Assembly: GCF_000143535.2 (NCBI RefSeq)
Contig: NC_037310.1
Coordinates: forward strand, 1,798,001-1,862,000
Origin: Botrytis cinerea B05.10
Lineage: Eukaryota > Ascomycota > Leotiomycetes > Helotiales > Sclerotiniaceae
DNA: 64,000 bases
Direction: 5' to 3'
Below the pieces are notes generated by a model that saw only the letters and a program-made list of their open reading frames with translations, made no database searches and was not told the origin of the DNA. Every line of letters starts with the position of its first letter. The stretch's first letter is position 1. Of this stretch, positions 23,448 to 35,067 are shown piece by piece. Both the position numbers and the translations under genes were made by a program.

Positions 23448-24194
23448 ATGGTAAGTTTCTCCACACAAACATGGCTGTCAAAGATGTCAGCCAAAATAGA
23501 TGAAACCAAATGATTGATAGTTATAAAGGCTCCCAAGAATCTACCACCCGCAGCCAAGCAAGCAAAGATTCTGGACTGGTTTCGAACCTCCATGGGAGTG
23601 TATTCCTTTAAAGAACTCGAGAAACTACTCCCATCTGTCGGTTCGATCAACGGCATGCTAGTGAAAGAGTACATCCAAGCGCTCACAGACGAGAATCTGA
23701 TCCGTGTTGAGAAAATTGGAAGTGGCAACTGGTATTGGTCATTTACCTCAGATGCCAAGAAGAGCAAAGAAAACATGATCAACAAATTGAAGGATGAGGA
23801 AACTAAATTGTTGGCTTCAATTGAGGTCGCCGAACAAGAGCTTGAAAAGGAAATGACAAAACGTCAAGAGGACGATGAAATGCTCCTTGATGGTGGATCA
23901 GACAGAGACGCTTTGATGGACGCTTACGAGGCTCTTGTGAAGGAGAACGACGCTCTTGATAAGGAATTGGAGCTCTACAGTGATAACGATCCTGCTGAGA
24001 TCTTGCGAAAAATGGAGGCAACGAACAAACTTAAGGAGAGCACGTTGAGATGGACCGACAACCTTGAATCGCTTGAATCTTTTCTGGTCAGCTTGACGGG
24101 AGACCGAGCTCAAGCTGGAGAGATCATGCATCGAGCATGTGGTGAGGACTATGTAGTCGGGGAAGGGTTGAAAGAACTAGCGGTCCCAAATTAG
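23448..24194 (+). CDS. MND1: Meiotic nuclear division protein 1 (Hop2-Mnd1 complex)
   Basis: Meiosis-specific partner of Hop2 that helps Rad51/Dmc1 filaments pair homologues. Two exons, 23448-23450 and 23529-24194, give 222 residues: the first exon is the ATG alone, joined to GCTCCCAAG so the protein begins MAPKNLPPAAKQAK, the expected family opening. The winged-helix part is residues 1-75 with the conserved EKLLPSV-x-SINGMLVKEYIQAL and IGSGNWYWSF blocks. A long coiled coil (about 80-190) and a C-terminal helix follow. A start at an ATG inside the intron (23514) would give a variant N-terminus (MIVIKAPK), which fits the family less well. Budding yeast MND1 also has a 5' intron. Confidence 0.93.
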
Positions 24195-26226
24195 TGGATC
24201 CCTCGTAGCTCTACTTGCATGGACAACCTCGAATTATCGGAATGTGATATGATGGAAATGGTATTACTGGCTTGCGATTATCGCTACTCGGTCTGGCCGG
24301 TATAGCTTCATGTTTTGTTGTTGTCAGCTTCTTCCAAAATATGATATGGAGGACAGTGTGATCAGACAGCAAATGGTACGGTGTGCATCGATGTAGACGG
24401 CTGATCAATCCGAACATTAACCTTAATCATTCGATTGCTTGGGAGCTGTTTGTTTGTTCGTTTGTTATTTCCAACTCGAAAACTTGATGATACGTTTTTG
24501 AAACATTATTCATGTTACAGATGTGACATGTACGCAAACCCCAACATCTCCACTTGGCCACTTGGAAAATTTGCTAAATCAGATGCAAGTGCAGCCCAAA
24601 GCGGGAAAATGCCTGGGAGGAACTAGACAAGCTTTTTTCCTAATCTTAGGCTAATCGCGATTTTCGAGGGACCAGCTGGGCAACAATCTTCGATGTCACA
24701 AACGGGACTCGGGGATTTAACCAAATTGTACCCCGCACCGAGGAATCCACCAATTAGCACAATAGACCGACGAGCTGTCAGTCACAGTGTTGCATCAAAT
24801 ATATCCTCTTTCGCTTCTCGGGCGCCCTATCACCTTATCCAACGGTTCAACCTTCGATACAGATTGCTGCATATGGCTGAGCGCATATACTCGAAGACAC
24901 GAATGGGTGATAGTGCCATGCATGATGAACAGTAAATCATCGCAAAATCTCAAGCTAAGAGATGAGTTCCCGTGTCAATCGAAGGATGCCTAGGAAATGG
25001 AAGCATCGGATCCCGAAAGAGACGAAGAAAGATCATATACTTTTATGGTTTGCAAAGTATCAAGTAAGATGCCATCAGGAACTCAGGTTACATTGCGAAT
25101 GAACTGTCGGTATTCAAGTCCCTCACAAGACTATATTGGATGTAAGAGTGCCGGTATGATAAACAAGTAGGTTGCAAGCGATGTGGACAATATATGGTTT
25201 GCTCGTACATCGTATACGCTGGTCACCTCCTCGACGCCTGGAGCAATCCAGCCCTACTGGACTCATCCCTTTCACTTATTATTCCTCGAGGGTTACTCGC
25301 TTGCACCGAAAAGTTACCGAAAGTTATATTGCTACAATGCTACATGCTGTACATCCTTCATTAGTATATTTTGACATACGAAATGGTTGGCTGACAAGTG
25401 TATATACATGAAATTTGCATTGGACCGATATTCTCCTACCGCTTCCCGATAGAAATCATCCAAAACGGATATCCCTAGAGCCGAATAAGTCTGCATCGGT
25501 AGGTAGATAATGTAATGCTCTTCATGTCCTTCCGTGTTCCATTTTTCACTTGAGCACTCATTCTCCTCTCCGTCTTCTTCTCACCAGGGACATACATATC
25601 TTTGCAGTTTCGACGCTTTTTGCCTACTAAGCGCTTTCTTACGCACTATAACACCACCTCTGCCTCACGTAGCTCCTCAACTCCCTTTTATCCCTCAGCC
25701 TTATAACTGAAAGCAGAGTATCAGATTGTCAGGTTTCAGCGAATACATACACGCCAATACCCACCATACACCGCATACCTACCACACACCACTCGCCCGC
25801 CCAACTATATCGTGGACTGGATCATTTGAATTGTGAACTGTGGGACCTTGGACCCCTGAGCAAATTCAAGCTTTCTGCAACACGTAAGGACCTTCTCCGG
25901 GTCCCTCTTGAACCCCTTCAAATTTGTCTGGGCTACACGGCTTCCACGATTTGTACCCAATTTTATCACAAATCTTAAATTAAAACAAACTTTTGTTCAA
26001 ACCAAAAGGAAGACTGATTTTCGAAACCTTCCGCATCCAGATATTGTTTCTGGGATTCCAAGGTTCTTTCGCATTCTCATGAAGAAAAAAGAGGTGCATC
26101 CCGCTTGCTCTCTCGTTGGGTCTCTCCCTCCCCACCTTTCATATCAATCGATCCCTCGTACCTCGTAGCTACCCAGGTGCAGTCCCCATACTCTCTGCTC
26201 GCACTCGCACGCGCGCTGGACTCGTT

Positions 26227-26262
26227 GTTCTGGCCGTTCTGGCTGTTCTGGCTGTTCTGGCT
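26227..26262. repeat. GTTCTGGCT 9-mer tandem repeat
   Basis: About four copies, the first with a C for T change. Confidence 0.85.
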
Positions 26263-26471
26263 GCTCTCATACTTTGCCTACCCACCGCGCCACCGACTTC
26301 CTCTACCTGGTACCCTACCTTTGCTCCCGGACTCGGACAATTTATGGGCAGTGGTAAAACATTGACAAGTTCTAATCTGAGGAACCACGACGAATTACTG
26401 CCTAGGTACACTTTGCACGAAAAAAGCTACTAGGTGCATTTGAAATCTTTTGAGTTTTGACCAACAAAACG

Positions 26472-26489
26472 TTCATTCATTCATTCATT
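26472..26489. repeat. (TTCA)n microsatellite
   Basis: Four to five copies of TTCA within the putative leader of palF. Confidence 0.85.
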
Positions 26490-27029
26490 TACTCGCTCGC
26501 TCACCCATCCACCCACTCCTCCCTCCGTTCATTCATTGAAGAAGATTGCAAATCCTGGTTCCAGATCACAAATCACCATTGCACAAAACCCCCCGTTTCT
26601 AAATCCTTCTACGAGTAAGAGAGAAAAGAAAGAAGTCATTAAGTCTTAGATTCAAGAATTCGAGAGACCTAAAACCCTTAGTCTTCCCGATTTTCCGTCT
26701 TCCATTGTCCGTCAACCCATCAATATTGATTGACTGACCCAACTGTCTCCATCAACGAAACCCCATTCGTGTTCCGATTCACTATTATATTCATATTTAT
26801 TTATATATTTGTTATTTTGTCGTTGATTGTTGCATTATTGCCGTTCCAATTACTATTACTATTATTTATTACTCAATTTCCACACTCAAGCATTTGCCAT
26901 GCATCTTGATTCACTTCTTATTATAACGACTTAGCATTGGCAACTGTCGTTGATTCCCCCCGCAGTCGCCCGGAATTTGCAGTTCTGCCAATATTCTGCG
27001 TGCGACTTTCCGTCAATTCCTTCCCAGTA

Positions 27030-27036
27030 CTTGGCA
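27030..27036 (-). promoter_or_regulatory. PacC/Rim101-type site TGCCAAG
   Basis: CTTGGCA on the plus strand, TGCCAAG on the minus strand: a perfect match to the PacC/Rim101 core (GCCARG), 50 bp before the palF start codon. Confidence 0.5.
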
Positions 27037-27050
27037 GACACGATTTAAGA

Positions 27051-27057
27051 CTTGGCA
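27051..27057 (-). promoter_or_regulatory. Second PacC/Rim101-type site TGCCAAG
   Basis: Same orientation as the site at 27030 and 21 bp from it, about two helical turns; 29 bp before the palF start codon. Confidence 0.5.
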
Positions 27058-27085
27058 CCGCGAACATATCATATATTATATTAGC

Positions 27086-29596
27086 ATGTGCGCGAATGCC
27101 ACTTCCACGGCCCAGTCGTCGCCGACCGCATCGACAGGTCGCTCTCTGTTTTCTAGATTGACTGCCCCATTGAAGTCCCGTACGCGCAACCTGGCCGACT
27201 TCCATATCGAACCACTTGAACCTCATCGGCGATATGCACCAGGGGATCTGGTAAGGGGTGCCGTGGTGTTGACTGTTGTCAAACCCGTTCGCATCACTCA
27301 CCTCACTGTCTGCCTACATGGTTTCATACACGTCTACAAGAATGCCAATGGCGCGAACGAGCCTCTGCCAGACACAGTGACGTATGCCTCGGGCAACCCC
27401 ATGAAGTCACAATACTTTGGGAATGGTTATTGCTCACTCTTCCAAGATGAAGTTATATTATGTGGTGAAGGTAGACTTGATGCTGGAGTATATAGATTTA
27501 ATTTCGAACTGGAATTTCCCACCAAGGGTATTCCGACAAGCGTCGATGTAGGCAACTTTTGAGCAAACCCCAATGCGACTTGGACTAATGAATGTGATTA
27601 GTTTGAAAGGGGAACGATATCATATCAGATCTCTTCGACGATTACCCGGCCAACTACAATAGCTGCGACCTCGATGTGCGAAAGGAAGGTTGAGCTGGTT
27701 GAGAGAGTGGATGTTGGTCCCTTGGGTCCACCCCGACCCCGAACAATATCACTGGAACCTATTTCGAGACGAGCAAAGAGGAAGAAGTCCATTAAGCCGA
27801 AAGACCAGCCCCCATCTCGCGAACATGCGGACACAAGATCCATTAGTGATACAACTGAAGCTACGTCACCGCGACCGGATGACTCGGCGAGCCAAGTGGA
27901 TATGCATGATAACCAAATGCAACCTCGAAGTCCGGCGCAAAGCGATGTCCAAAGCACTTTCAGTACAGACAGTACGATAAGCAGTAGTACTGGCCTCAGC
28001 TTTCGGTTGGGACCTGTTCCATCATCGGCACGGTCTGCTCGAGATAGCCAAGGCAACAGCAGCAATTCCCTAGACGATAAAACCATCACAGCTACAATCG
28101 AATTACTCAAGTCCGGATGCTTACCAGGAGATTATCTGCCGGTCAAAATTACTGTACAGCACACTAAGGCTATCAAAAGTATGCATGGCATTATAATTAC
28201 ATTTTACAGACAAGGCCGAATAGATTCTTCGCCTCCTCTATCACTGTTCAAGGATATCAAAGGGAAAGAAGCTGAAAGGCTTAAGCATGAAGAATATTAC
28301 CCTAAATCTAAGACCGGCTTAGGTGGTCTGTCACTAAGTTCCGCTGGATCGACTAGTGTCTTCCGAAAAGATCTTTCGCAGACATTTGCGCCACTCATTG
28401 TTGACCCTTCAACTTTGACTGCACACGTTACAGCATCTATCAGAGTTCCCGAAGACTGCTTTCCAACTATAAGTGGCGTGCCTGGCCAGATGGTAAACTT
28501 CAAATACCAAGTTGAAGTTGTAGTTGATCTGGGAGGGAAATTAGCCGGCCAACAACGACACGTGCCACGCATTGGAACAGTTAGCTTACCTGCCGCCTAT
28601 GGAAGCACAGGTAATAGATCAGAAGGGAATGCCAGCATGTTGGCTGCCTTTGGGGGTAGCATTGTTGATACGGACCACATTAGGCGAGAAAAGAGTGTGG
28701 TTGCCTGTGTTTTTGAAGTTATTGTAGGGACTACGGATAGTGCTCGAAACAAAGCAAGGCATGCCGGTAAACAACCAGCTGAATCCTCAAACTCGAGGCC
28801 AGTCACACCTTCTCCGGCTCAAAATCCCATACACGAAGAGCCGTTCGACCACGAGTATATACACCAAGAAAATGCGCAATACCCTAATCATCCTTACCAA
28901 TATTACGACCCGAATTATGACGAACCATACCCTTATGAATATAATCACAACTTTGAACAGCGTTCCGATCAACATTCTATATACCCACCTCCATCACATA
29001 CACAAATATACGTTCCACCACCAGAAACTGAAGGTCAAACAGAACTCAGTGAAAAAGAACAACTCAGGAGAGCAGAACAGAGACTTCTTCCTAGCCAGCC
29101 CCCAGATTTCCAAGCATCATCATCGTCATCATCGGCTGCAGCAAGGGGCAACCCTGGGCCATCTGCACCTAATCCAGCCGATGAAGATCTTTACACCGCC
29201 GACGGTTTGCCGCCTAGTAACCCCAGGCCCCTTGCGTCTCATCCGGTTGACCCGTCAAATCCGCACGTAAGCGAATCTCCACCTGCTGGCCCCTCAGCCC
29301 CCAGTCTCTCGGATCTCACACCGCATGCCTCACACGCCTCGCACGCCACAGACGATAAACAAGAACTTGAACGTCAAAGACTCCTAGCTGAAGCAAGCGC
29401 GCCCTCAGAGTTTCCCGAGTTGGAAGAAGAGGGCGAGAGTAGCCGACAGGGTGCTGCTGCTTCGGCACCGCATGACCATGAACCTTCGGCGCCGATATTT
29501 CACGAAGAAGACGAATATGGAAGCGGGTATGCACATCAGGATTTTGAGGGAACATCGTCGGGTCATGAAGCTTTACCGCCGAGATATGAGAGGTGA
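27086..29596 (+). CDS. palF: Arrestin-like pH-response protein PalF/Rim8
   Basis: Arrestin-related adaptor of the Pal/Rim ambient-pH pathway. It binds the tail of the sensor PalH/Rim21 and, once ubiquitinated, leads to ESCRT-dependent activation of PacC/Rim101. Two exons, 27086-27547 and 27602-29596, are joined in phase 0 (818 residues). The arrestin N domain runs from about 30 to 185, with the conserved RLTAPLKSRTRNLADFHIEP opening, YFGNG-x-CSLFQDEV and FERGTISYQI blocks. A basic stretch RRAKRKKS follows. The arrestin C domain lies at about 300-500 (GDYLPVKITVQHTKAIKS, GQMVNFKYQVEVVVDL). The long tail is rich in Pro, Ser, His and acidic residues and ends LPPRYER, containing a PPxY motif. Two TGCCAAG sites precede the start codon. 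The ATG fits homologues, which begin shortly before SLFSRLT. Confidence 0.95.
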
Positions 29597-30409
29597 TTTG
29601 GGAATGTATGTGAATAAGAGCTTTTGTACTTGTAAATACCCATGGACGGTGAAAGGGGGAAGGGAGAGGAGGTTGAAACAGCGAGAGACTATTAGAAGCT
29701 ATGCCATGCCATGCCATGCTATGCAGCGCTTGAGGGAGACTTTCCAAGAAAGCTGCTAGCAGACGATTTAAATGAATATATAATATCCAAAATTTTAACT
29801 ACTAAGATACATCACATTATCCATCAATTGTCACCTACCTACCTGCCTGCCTAGGTTAATATCTATGCATTGTTAATCCCCCAGTCATTATTGTGTGTAG
29901 AAAATGGCCAGACACCTGTGACTATTTCTAGAAATACCGTCCATGTTAGGATGAAGATCCCAAATACCGTGCATTAGCCTTGAAAATACACATATCCATC
30001 TCCGGGAGATTTGTAACTGGAATTATGCATCTTCTACTCGATCCTTTAGTGTCATCATTTTCACTAGACAGGAACAAATAGAGAAAGATATAAAGGTTAT
30101 TCATTCATAAATTTTCATTTCTTGGTTTTTAATCTAGCCATTCTCTTCTAGCTCTAACTTGCAGCGCGGGATACAGAAAGGAGAAACAGTAAGTCGTCGT
30201 TTCCGACTACCACATTGATCGATGCGTATTACAGCGAGCGAACGTGCAAAATGGTTTCGTAGCTTGAAAGTTATTTTGCGCCTCCTAACACCCCGTCCCC
30301 CAGAAATTCAACAAATGTAAAAGCAGATAAATCACCACAGGCCCCCCGTTACTTTTGAGCTAATTCCCTCCACCAACGTTTGAGTTTACGAGCACTTCGT
30401 ATACTCAAT
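29597..30409. other. Convergent 3' regions
   Basis: Tail-to-tail spacer between palF and the desaturase, holding both 3' UTRs. It includes a short (GCCAT)n run near 29.70 kb. Confidence 0.5.
29700..29722. repeat. (GCCAT)n microsatellite
   Basis: About four copies, the last with C to T, in the palF 3' UTR. Confidence 0.85.
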
Positions 30410-31837
30410 TTATGCCTTGAGCTTCATTGGTGGTGTACCGAGTCCATTGCGGTTACGGAAGAAGAATACCTTCTTGCCCTCACCTTCAGCACCCTCAGAT
30501 GGCTCGACCCACTGGCACCAACGAGCGCTGGACCACAAGCTCTTCAAAAATCCAAGGGATCCGCCTCGAACATCGGCTCTGTAGTGACGACCCATGATAG
30601 GCTTGATGGCCTCGGTAGCCTCATCGGCGTGGTAGAAAGGAATGGTGCTGACGTAGTGGTGAAGAACGTGGGTCTCGATGATACCGTGAAGAAGAGTGCG
30701 TCCGATGAATCCGAATTCACGATCGATGGTTGCTGCGGCTCCACGAACATAGTTCCAGCTCTCGCCAGAGTAGTGAGGAAGAGTTGGGTCGGTGTGTTGG
30801 AGGAAGGTGATAGCAACAAGCCAGTGGTTTACCCAGAGGTATGGAATGAAGTACCAGATAGCCATGTTGTAAAATCCGTATGTCTTGCTAAGCATGATAA
30901 GGACAGCGGCGGTGATGGCGATACCGAGATCACTCAACAAGATCAATTTGGCATCCTTAGCTTCATAAAGAGGACTGGCTGGGTTGAAGTGACTGACGGT
31001 CCAGAAACTGTTGACCTTACCCTTTCCACGACCCTCATGTTGACGCTCATGGTTGTTGTGACCGGTGACGTTCATGAATAAGTACAAAGGCCAGCCAGCA
31101 AGTTGTTGTCCGATGGAGTGAATAAGAGTTGCGATTGGAGTCTCCTCGGTGAGCTCGTGAAGCTCATGAACGAACTTGCCGACGCGGGTAGCATAATCTT
31201 GACGGGTCTTTGGAACGAAAACCATATCACGCTCCATGTTGCCAGTAGCTTTGTGATGCTTGCCGTGAGAGATCTTCCATGAAAAGTATGGGACGAGAAG
31301 AGCAGAGTGGCAGATCCACCCAGTTGTATCGTTCAAGACCTTTGAAGTCGAGAAAGATTGATGGCCACACTCATGAGCAAGAACCCAGAGACCAGTACCA
31401 AACAAACCCTGAACAACGGTGTATAAAGCCCACAGCACAGCGCGCGCTGGAGTTGAGGGAACGTTTTCTGGTGTAAGGTATTTGTTGAAGAGGAAGAATG
31501 TGGTGGCTAAGCTGGCAATATCGCGAGCAACATAAGCCAAACCCCTTACTCCAGATCGCTCGTAACAATGCTTTGGAATTGCGTTACGGATGTCATTGAC
31601 GGTATAATCTGGAAGCTCAAATTCGTTTCCGTAAGTATCGATGAGTTTGCCATATGGCTTGGTGCTCTTAACATCTTCGCCTAGAGATGACATAGATGAC
31701 AGAGAAGTAGACGAGGGGGATTGTCTTGGGGTATCATTGGGGGAACCGGCAGCTGTCGAGGGAGCTGATTCGGCAGTGGAGGAGGTCACCGTTCTTTGAA
31801 CGGCGGTGCGCTTTGGGAGAGCAGTGGTAGAGGCCAT
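30410..31837 (-). CDS. FAD2: Oleate delta-12 fatty acid desaturase
   Basis: Endoplasmic reticulum enzyme that converts oleate to linoleate, setting membrane fluidity and supplying oxylipin precursors. Single exon of 475 residues, usual for the fungal family. Three histidine boxes that hold the di-iron site are present: HECGH (about 155), HGKHH (about 191) and HVLHH (about 394). About four to six membrane helices lie between them. The first 50 residues are Ser/Thr-rich and probably cytosolic. The leader has a 65-nt intron (32079-32015, GTAAGT donor). Delta-15 desaturases have the same boxes, so the delta-12 call rests on overall resemblance to fungal oleate desaturases (odeA type) and is likely rather than certain. 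Confidence 0.92.
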   Translation of the reverse strand: MASTTALPKRTAVQRTVTSSTAESAPSTAAGSPNDTPRQSPSSTSLSSMSSLGEDVKSTKPYGKLIDTYGNEFELPDYTVNDIRNAIPKHCYERSGVRGLAYVARDIASLATTFFLFNKYLTPENVPSTPARAVLWALYTVVQGLFGTGLWVLAHECGHQSFSTSKVLNDTTGWICHSALLVPYFSWKISHGKHHKATGNMERDMVFVPKTRQDYATRVGKFVHELHELTEETPIATLIHSIGQQLAGWPLYLFMNVTGHNNHERQHEGRGKGKVNSFWTVSHFNPASPLYEAKDAKLILLSDLGIAITAAVLIMLSKTYGFYNMAIWYFIPYLWVNHWLVAITFLQHTDPTLPHYSGESWNYVRGAAATIDREFGFIGRTLLHGIIETHVLHHYVSTIPFYHADEATEAIKPIMGRHYRADVRGGSLGFLKSLWSSARWCQWVEPSEGAEGEGKKVFFFRNRNGLGTPPMKLKA

Positions 31838-32176
31838 GGTGTTGTAATTTTTGTAGACTCGAAATTAAGAGAAAAAGAATGAGAATTCGAAGGAAATTAT
31901 CACTTCGATGTTCGAGGCAATAGGGAGTGACAAGATTGTAGCCGTCTGAAGTGAATCGACCAAATTTGTTGAGGTTTTGGTGGGATAGAATTAAAGAAGG
32001 CTCAACGATAAATTCTAGGAGTATTTGTTAGCTTCCGAACGCTTTCTAATCGGGTCGAATGCTAGAGGCATCTACTTACCAACTTTCGTACACACTCCTC
32101 AAGATGTGTATTAGGTTTTGTGAAGAGGTTGGAGAGCAAGTGGTAAGATGGAGGAGGGAAAGAATTTGGACTTATA

Positions 32177-32212
32177 AGAGGGAGAGGGAGAGGGAGAGGG
32201 AGAGGGAGAGGG
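32177..32212. repeat. (GAGAGG)n microsatellite
   Basis: About six copies of a purine 6-mer in the promoter or leader of the desaturase gene. Confidence 0.9.
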
Positions 32213-32595
32213 GGTGGTTTAAGAAAAGGAATGGAGGGATGAATTGAGAGAGTGGTGGAGTGAGTGGTGGAGTACCTAGATACCTAGTAAAAGACTAAAA
32301 GTAAGTATGGGAGGGATGTTCACACGTCGCTTGGCCCTAAAGGTCTAAAGAAGAGAGAAGAGAAAAAAAAAAAGAATGAGATATTTCTCCGTAGCGCTTT
32401 CCTATTGACTGTTATGGACCAGTCATTCTCCCTCAAATAACTGCAAGATTCCAGATTGAACAAGGGACGGGAAAGGGCCAAGGAGGGGCCAGCATATGGA
32501 TTAGGATGATTACGGAGTGCCCAAGTATAAAATGTCAAATCCTCAGATCTACGCAAGTGTAATGATAAAAGGCAAAAGTCACTAGAAAATATTCA

Positions 32596-32616
32596 GGAGG
32601 AGGAGGAGGAGGAGGA
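32596..32616. repeat. (GGA)7 microsatellite
   Basis: Seven GGA units, upstream of the desaturase. Confidence 0.9.
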
Positions 32617-33091
32617 GTCTGCTACGTGCAATCGATCAATACGGTCGAATCTGAGTAGACACTTTCTTGAAATGCGTTCTATGCTTGCTTCGTACTGCAT
32701 CTGTGCGCTTTATATATGTATGGAGTACACGAGACACGATGTCTGGCTACTTTGCTACAATCCCTTCTACTTCCAGACATTCTCTTGTGTTTTGGTTGTT
32801 AAAACAAGTAGATATGGAGAAATCGATGTGAGAGTCCAATTATCTTGATTCGATTGCCACCACCCACCCACCACAACAACTCGTTAAGAACGTAAGACAT
32901 GGGAAAGGGGCCGTGAAGATCTTATCATGATATCCATAACGCATATCCATTTGGCTATCGTATGGTGGGGTTTGTTACAATCCATCTCAATTTGCAGAAC
33001 CGTTTTTTGTTGTTGAGTTTCAGTGGAGAATGAGAGATGCCGAGTTTTCTTGCACGTTTGTTGTTCAGACACATCAAAGCAAATCCCGAAG

Positions 33092-33118
33092 ACAACGAGG
33101 CAACGAGGCAACGAGAGG
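33092..33118. repeat. CAACGAGG tandem repeat
   Basis: About three copies of the 8-mer. Confidence 0.8.
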
Positions 33119-35067
33119 ACGAGAAAGGATTACTCAAGAAGATCTCCCACGGAGTAATTATCTGGTGATATCTCGTACCACCCTCCTCTACAGCAATATC
33201 CAACTGTTCTTCCTCCTTCCAAGTTTCCGCCCCTCACCTTGTCCCTCCCTCTTCGATAACGGACATTCCGATGGACTTGAAGCTCACGCCACCCATCTCT
33301 CGGTTCCGTCGTGGAGAACCCTTGACAGGTAGGCCGTTCGTTTCAAAGCGCTCTAGTGCATGTACATGGCTAGCAGAGAGAACGAGAGACAGAGCATTCA
33401 TTCTGTGGGGACACGGACACGATGAGTTGGTTGTGCTAATTACTTACTCACCGCTAGAGCACTTCCGGAGGATACAGATCAATGGCACAGTGGCACGCAC
33501 AGTGGCTCACCCAGCTCAGCGTAGAAGGCTTGAATGGTGTCGGCACAACATTCATTCAGCTTGTGTAAGAACAGCCCGATCAATGTACGCCCACACATAT
33601 ACTGCACACCCAGACACGCAAGAAGGGTTCGTTCTACCTCATAGGCTCAATCTTCGCATAGCGATTTCGGCCTGTTTCGCATCCTCACATGCATCAAAAG
33701 TACCATGTTCTTCATACAGACGCAAACACGTTCTAGGAATATTGTGAACGGAAAGAGCAAAATTGGTTGCCCGTTTCACACAGAGACTCCTGCCATTTGG
33801 CCTACGAACGGAAAGCTGTTTTGATGTTACAGCCGACCAATCACACCATTGCCATATAGAGTTCCCCCTTGTATTGTCATGCATGGCATATCGAGCATTC
33901 TCAAGCTTGCAGAAAAGGGTTCGAGACTAAACCCCATTCGTCAATTTACCCGAAAAGATTTCCCCAACAAATTTGAGGACCCATGTATTCTATTTTTTTT
34001 GTTGGGGCTTGAAAACGAATGATCGCTACAAGGGTGGAAGAGGGTCGAAGACTCGAAAGAGTTCAAATCCTGTGGGAAAAAGATGCCAAATGTCATGCCT
34101 TGCTGTGTGTGCTATGGCGTGCCATACCATCCATACCATCCACATCATCTCCCGAGAGTCTGCCTTCCTTCCTTCTTCACTAACTACCTAGCACTCCGAA
34201 CTTGGATCGATCTAAACCTCGGTATCTTGTTTCGCATTACGCTGCGAGGGAGTAGACGAAGAAGTTGATGGAAGCATGTGCAAATGAGAACCTCCCTCCC
34301 CCGTCCCGAGCCTGATCCGCGGTTGAAGACTCAAAGTAGCGATTTGGAATATCTTTCAAGAGAATCCATATGTTTGGGCGATTCGACAAACCCCCTGAGT
34401 TACAAGTTCGGCTATCACCTCGAAGTATATCCACATCACCGCAAATCTTCTTTTGCCACTCATCAATTTTGGGTCTGGCCATGTGGAGTTTACATGCTAT
34501 CAAAACATTTGATGGCAAATGGATCTATCTGTACATGTTTCACTAACGCTATCACGCATGGAGTTGGCTTCAGGCTGGCGTTTACAGCTTGTATCAAGCT
34601 TACAAAATCAAGCTTACAAAATCGAGAGAGTATATCGATATTACAGCCTGCTATATATGTGGCATTTCACACGTTCAGGATTCAACTATTTACCGCATTG
34701 ACAACCCTTCGGCAGAATGGCTACATTCGCTCGACAGACATATGGCGTAGATTCTTAAAAGTCGATTCGATCAAATTGCACGTGCTAAATTACCCAGTGT
34801 GGTTAAGACATGCATTTCAAAGTAAACCTCGAGATCCTCCATTCGTACAAATCTTCACATGAGCTAAGTAGACATACAATTCTTGAACTTCTACCCCTGA
34901 TATATCAAACGTGTTCTTCGATTTGCGAAAGAGAGGGCGTGTAATTGCACAATTCTACAATATTTTGAAACGCCCATTCCCATGCAGTCATTCCCAATGT
35001 GGTGTTTGTACAACGAGTAGTCTTGCTACGCGGCTGACGTTGCGCCAAATAATCTTCATTATCATAT

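Larger units (their letters stand above)
24195..27029. other. Long intergenic region and palF leader
   Basis: About 2.8 kb without a supported gene. The right half (25.5-27 kb) is pyrimidine-rich with scattered repeats (GTTCTGGCT 9-mer, TTCA 4-mer) and looks like a long transcribed leader of palF. A GGCCAAG (CTTGGCC on this strand) lies at 24553. Confidence 0.5.
31838..35067. other. Intergenic, promoter of desaturase and no other gene supported
   Basis: About 3.2 kb. It contains the desaturase leader with its intron (32015-32079), GAGAGG and GGA repeats, a CAACGAGG repeat, and two longer chance-like ORFs (33271-33747 and 34278-34862, both +) without family resemblance. Confidence 0.5.

Noticed and set aside
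33271..33747. 158-codon plus-strand ORF
   Set aside because: Composition rich in Arg/His/Ser with no recognisable segment; no start context or intron support.
34278..34862. 194-codon plus-strand ORF
   Set aside because: No family resemblance, no domain pattern, odd composition (many Thr/Ser/Arg/Leu). Frames of this length occur by chance in a window of this size.
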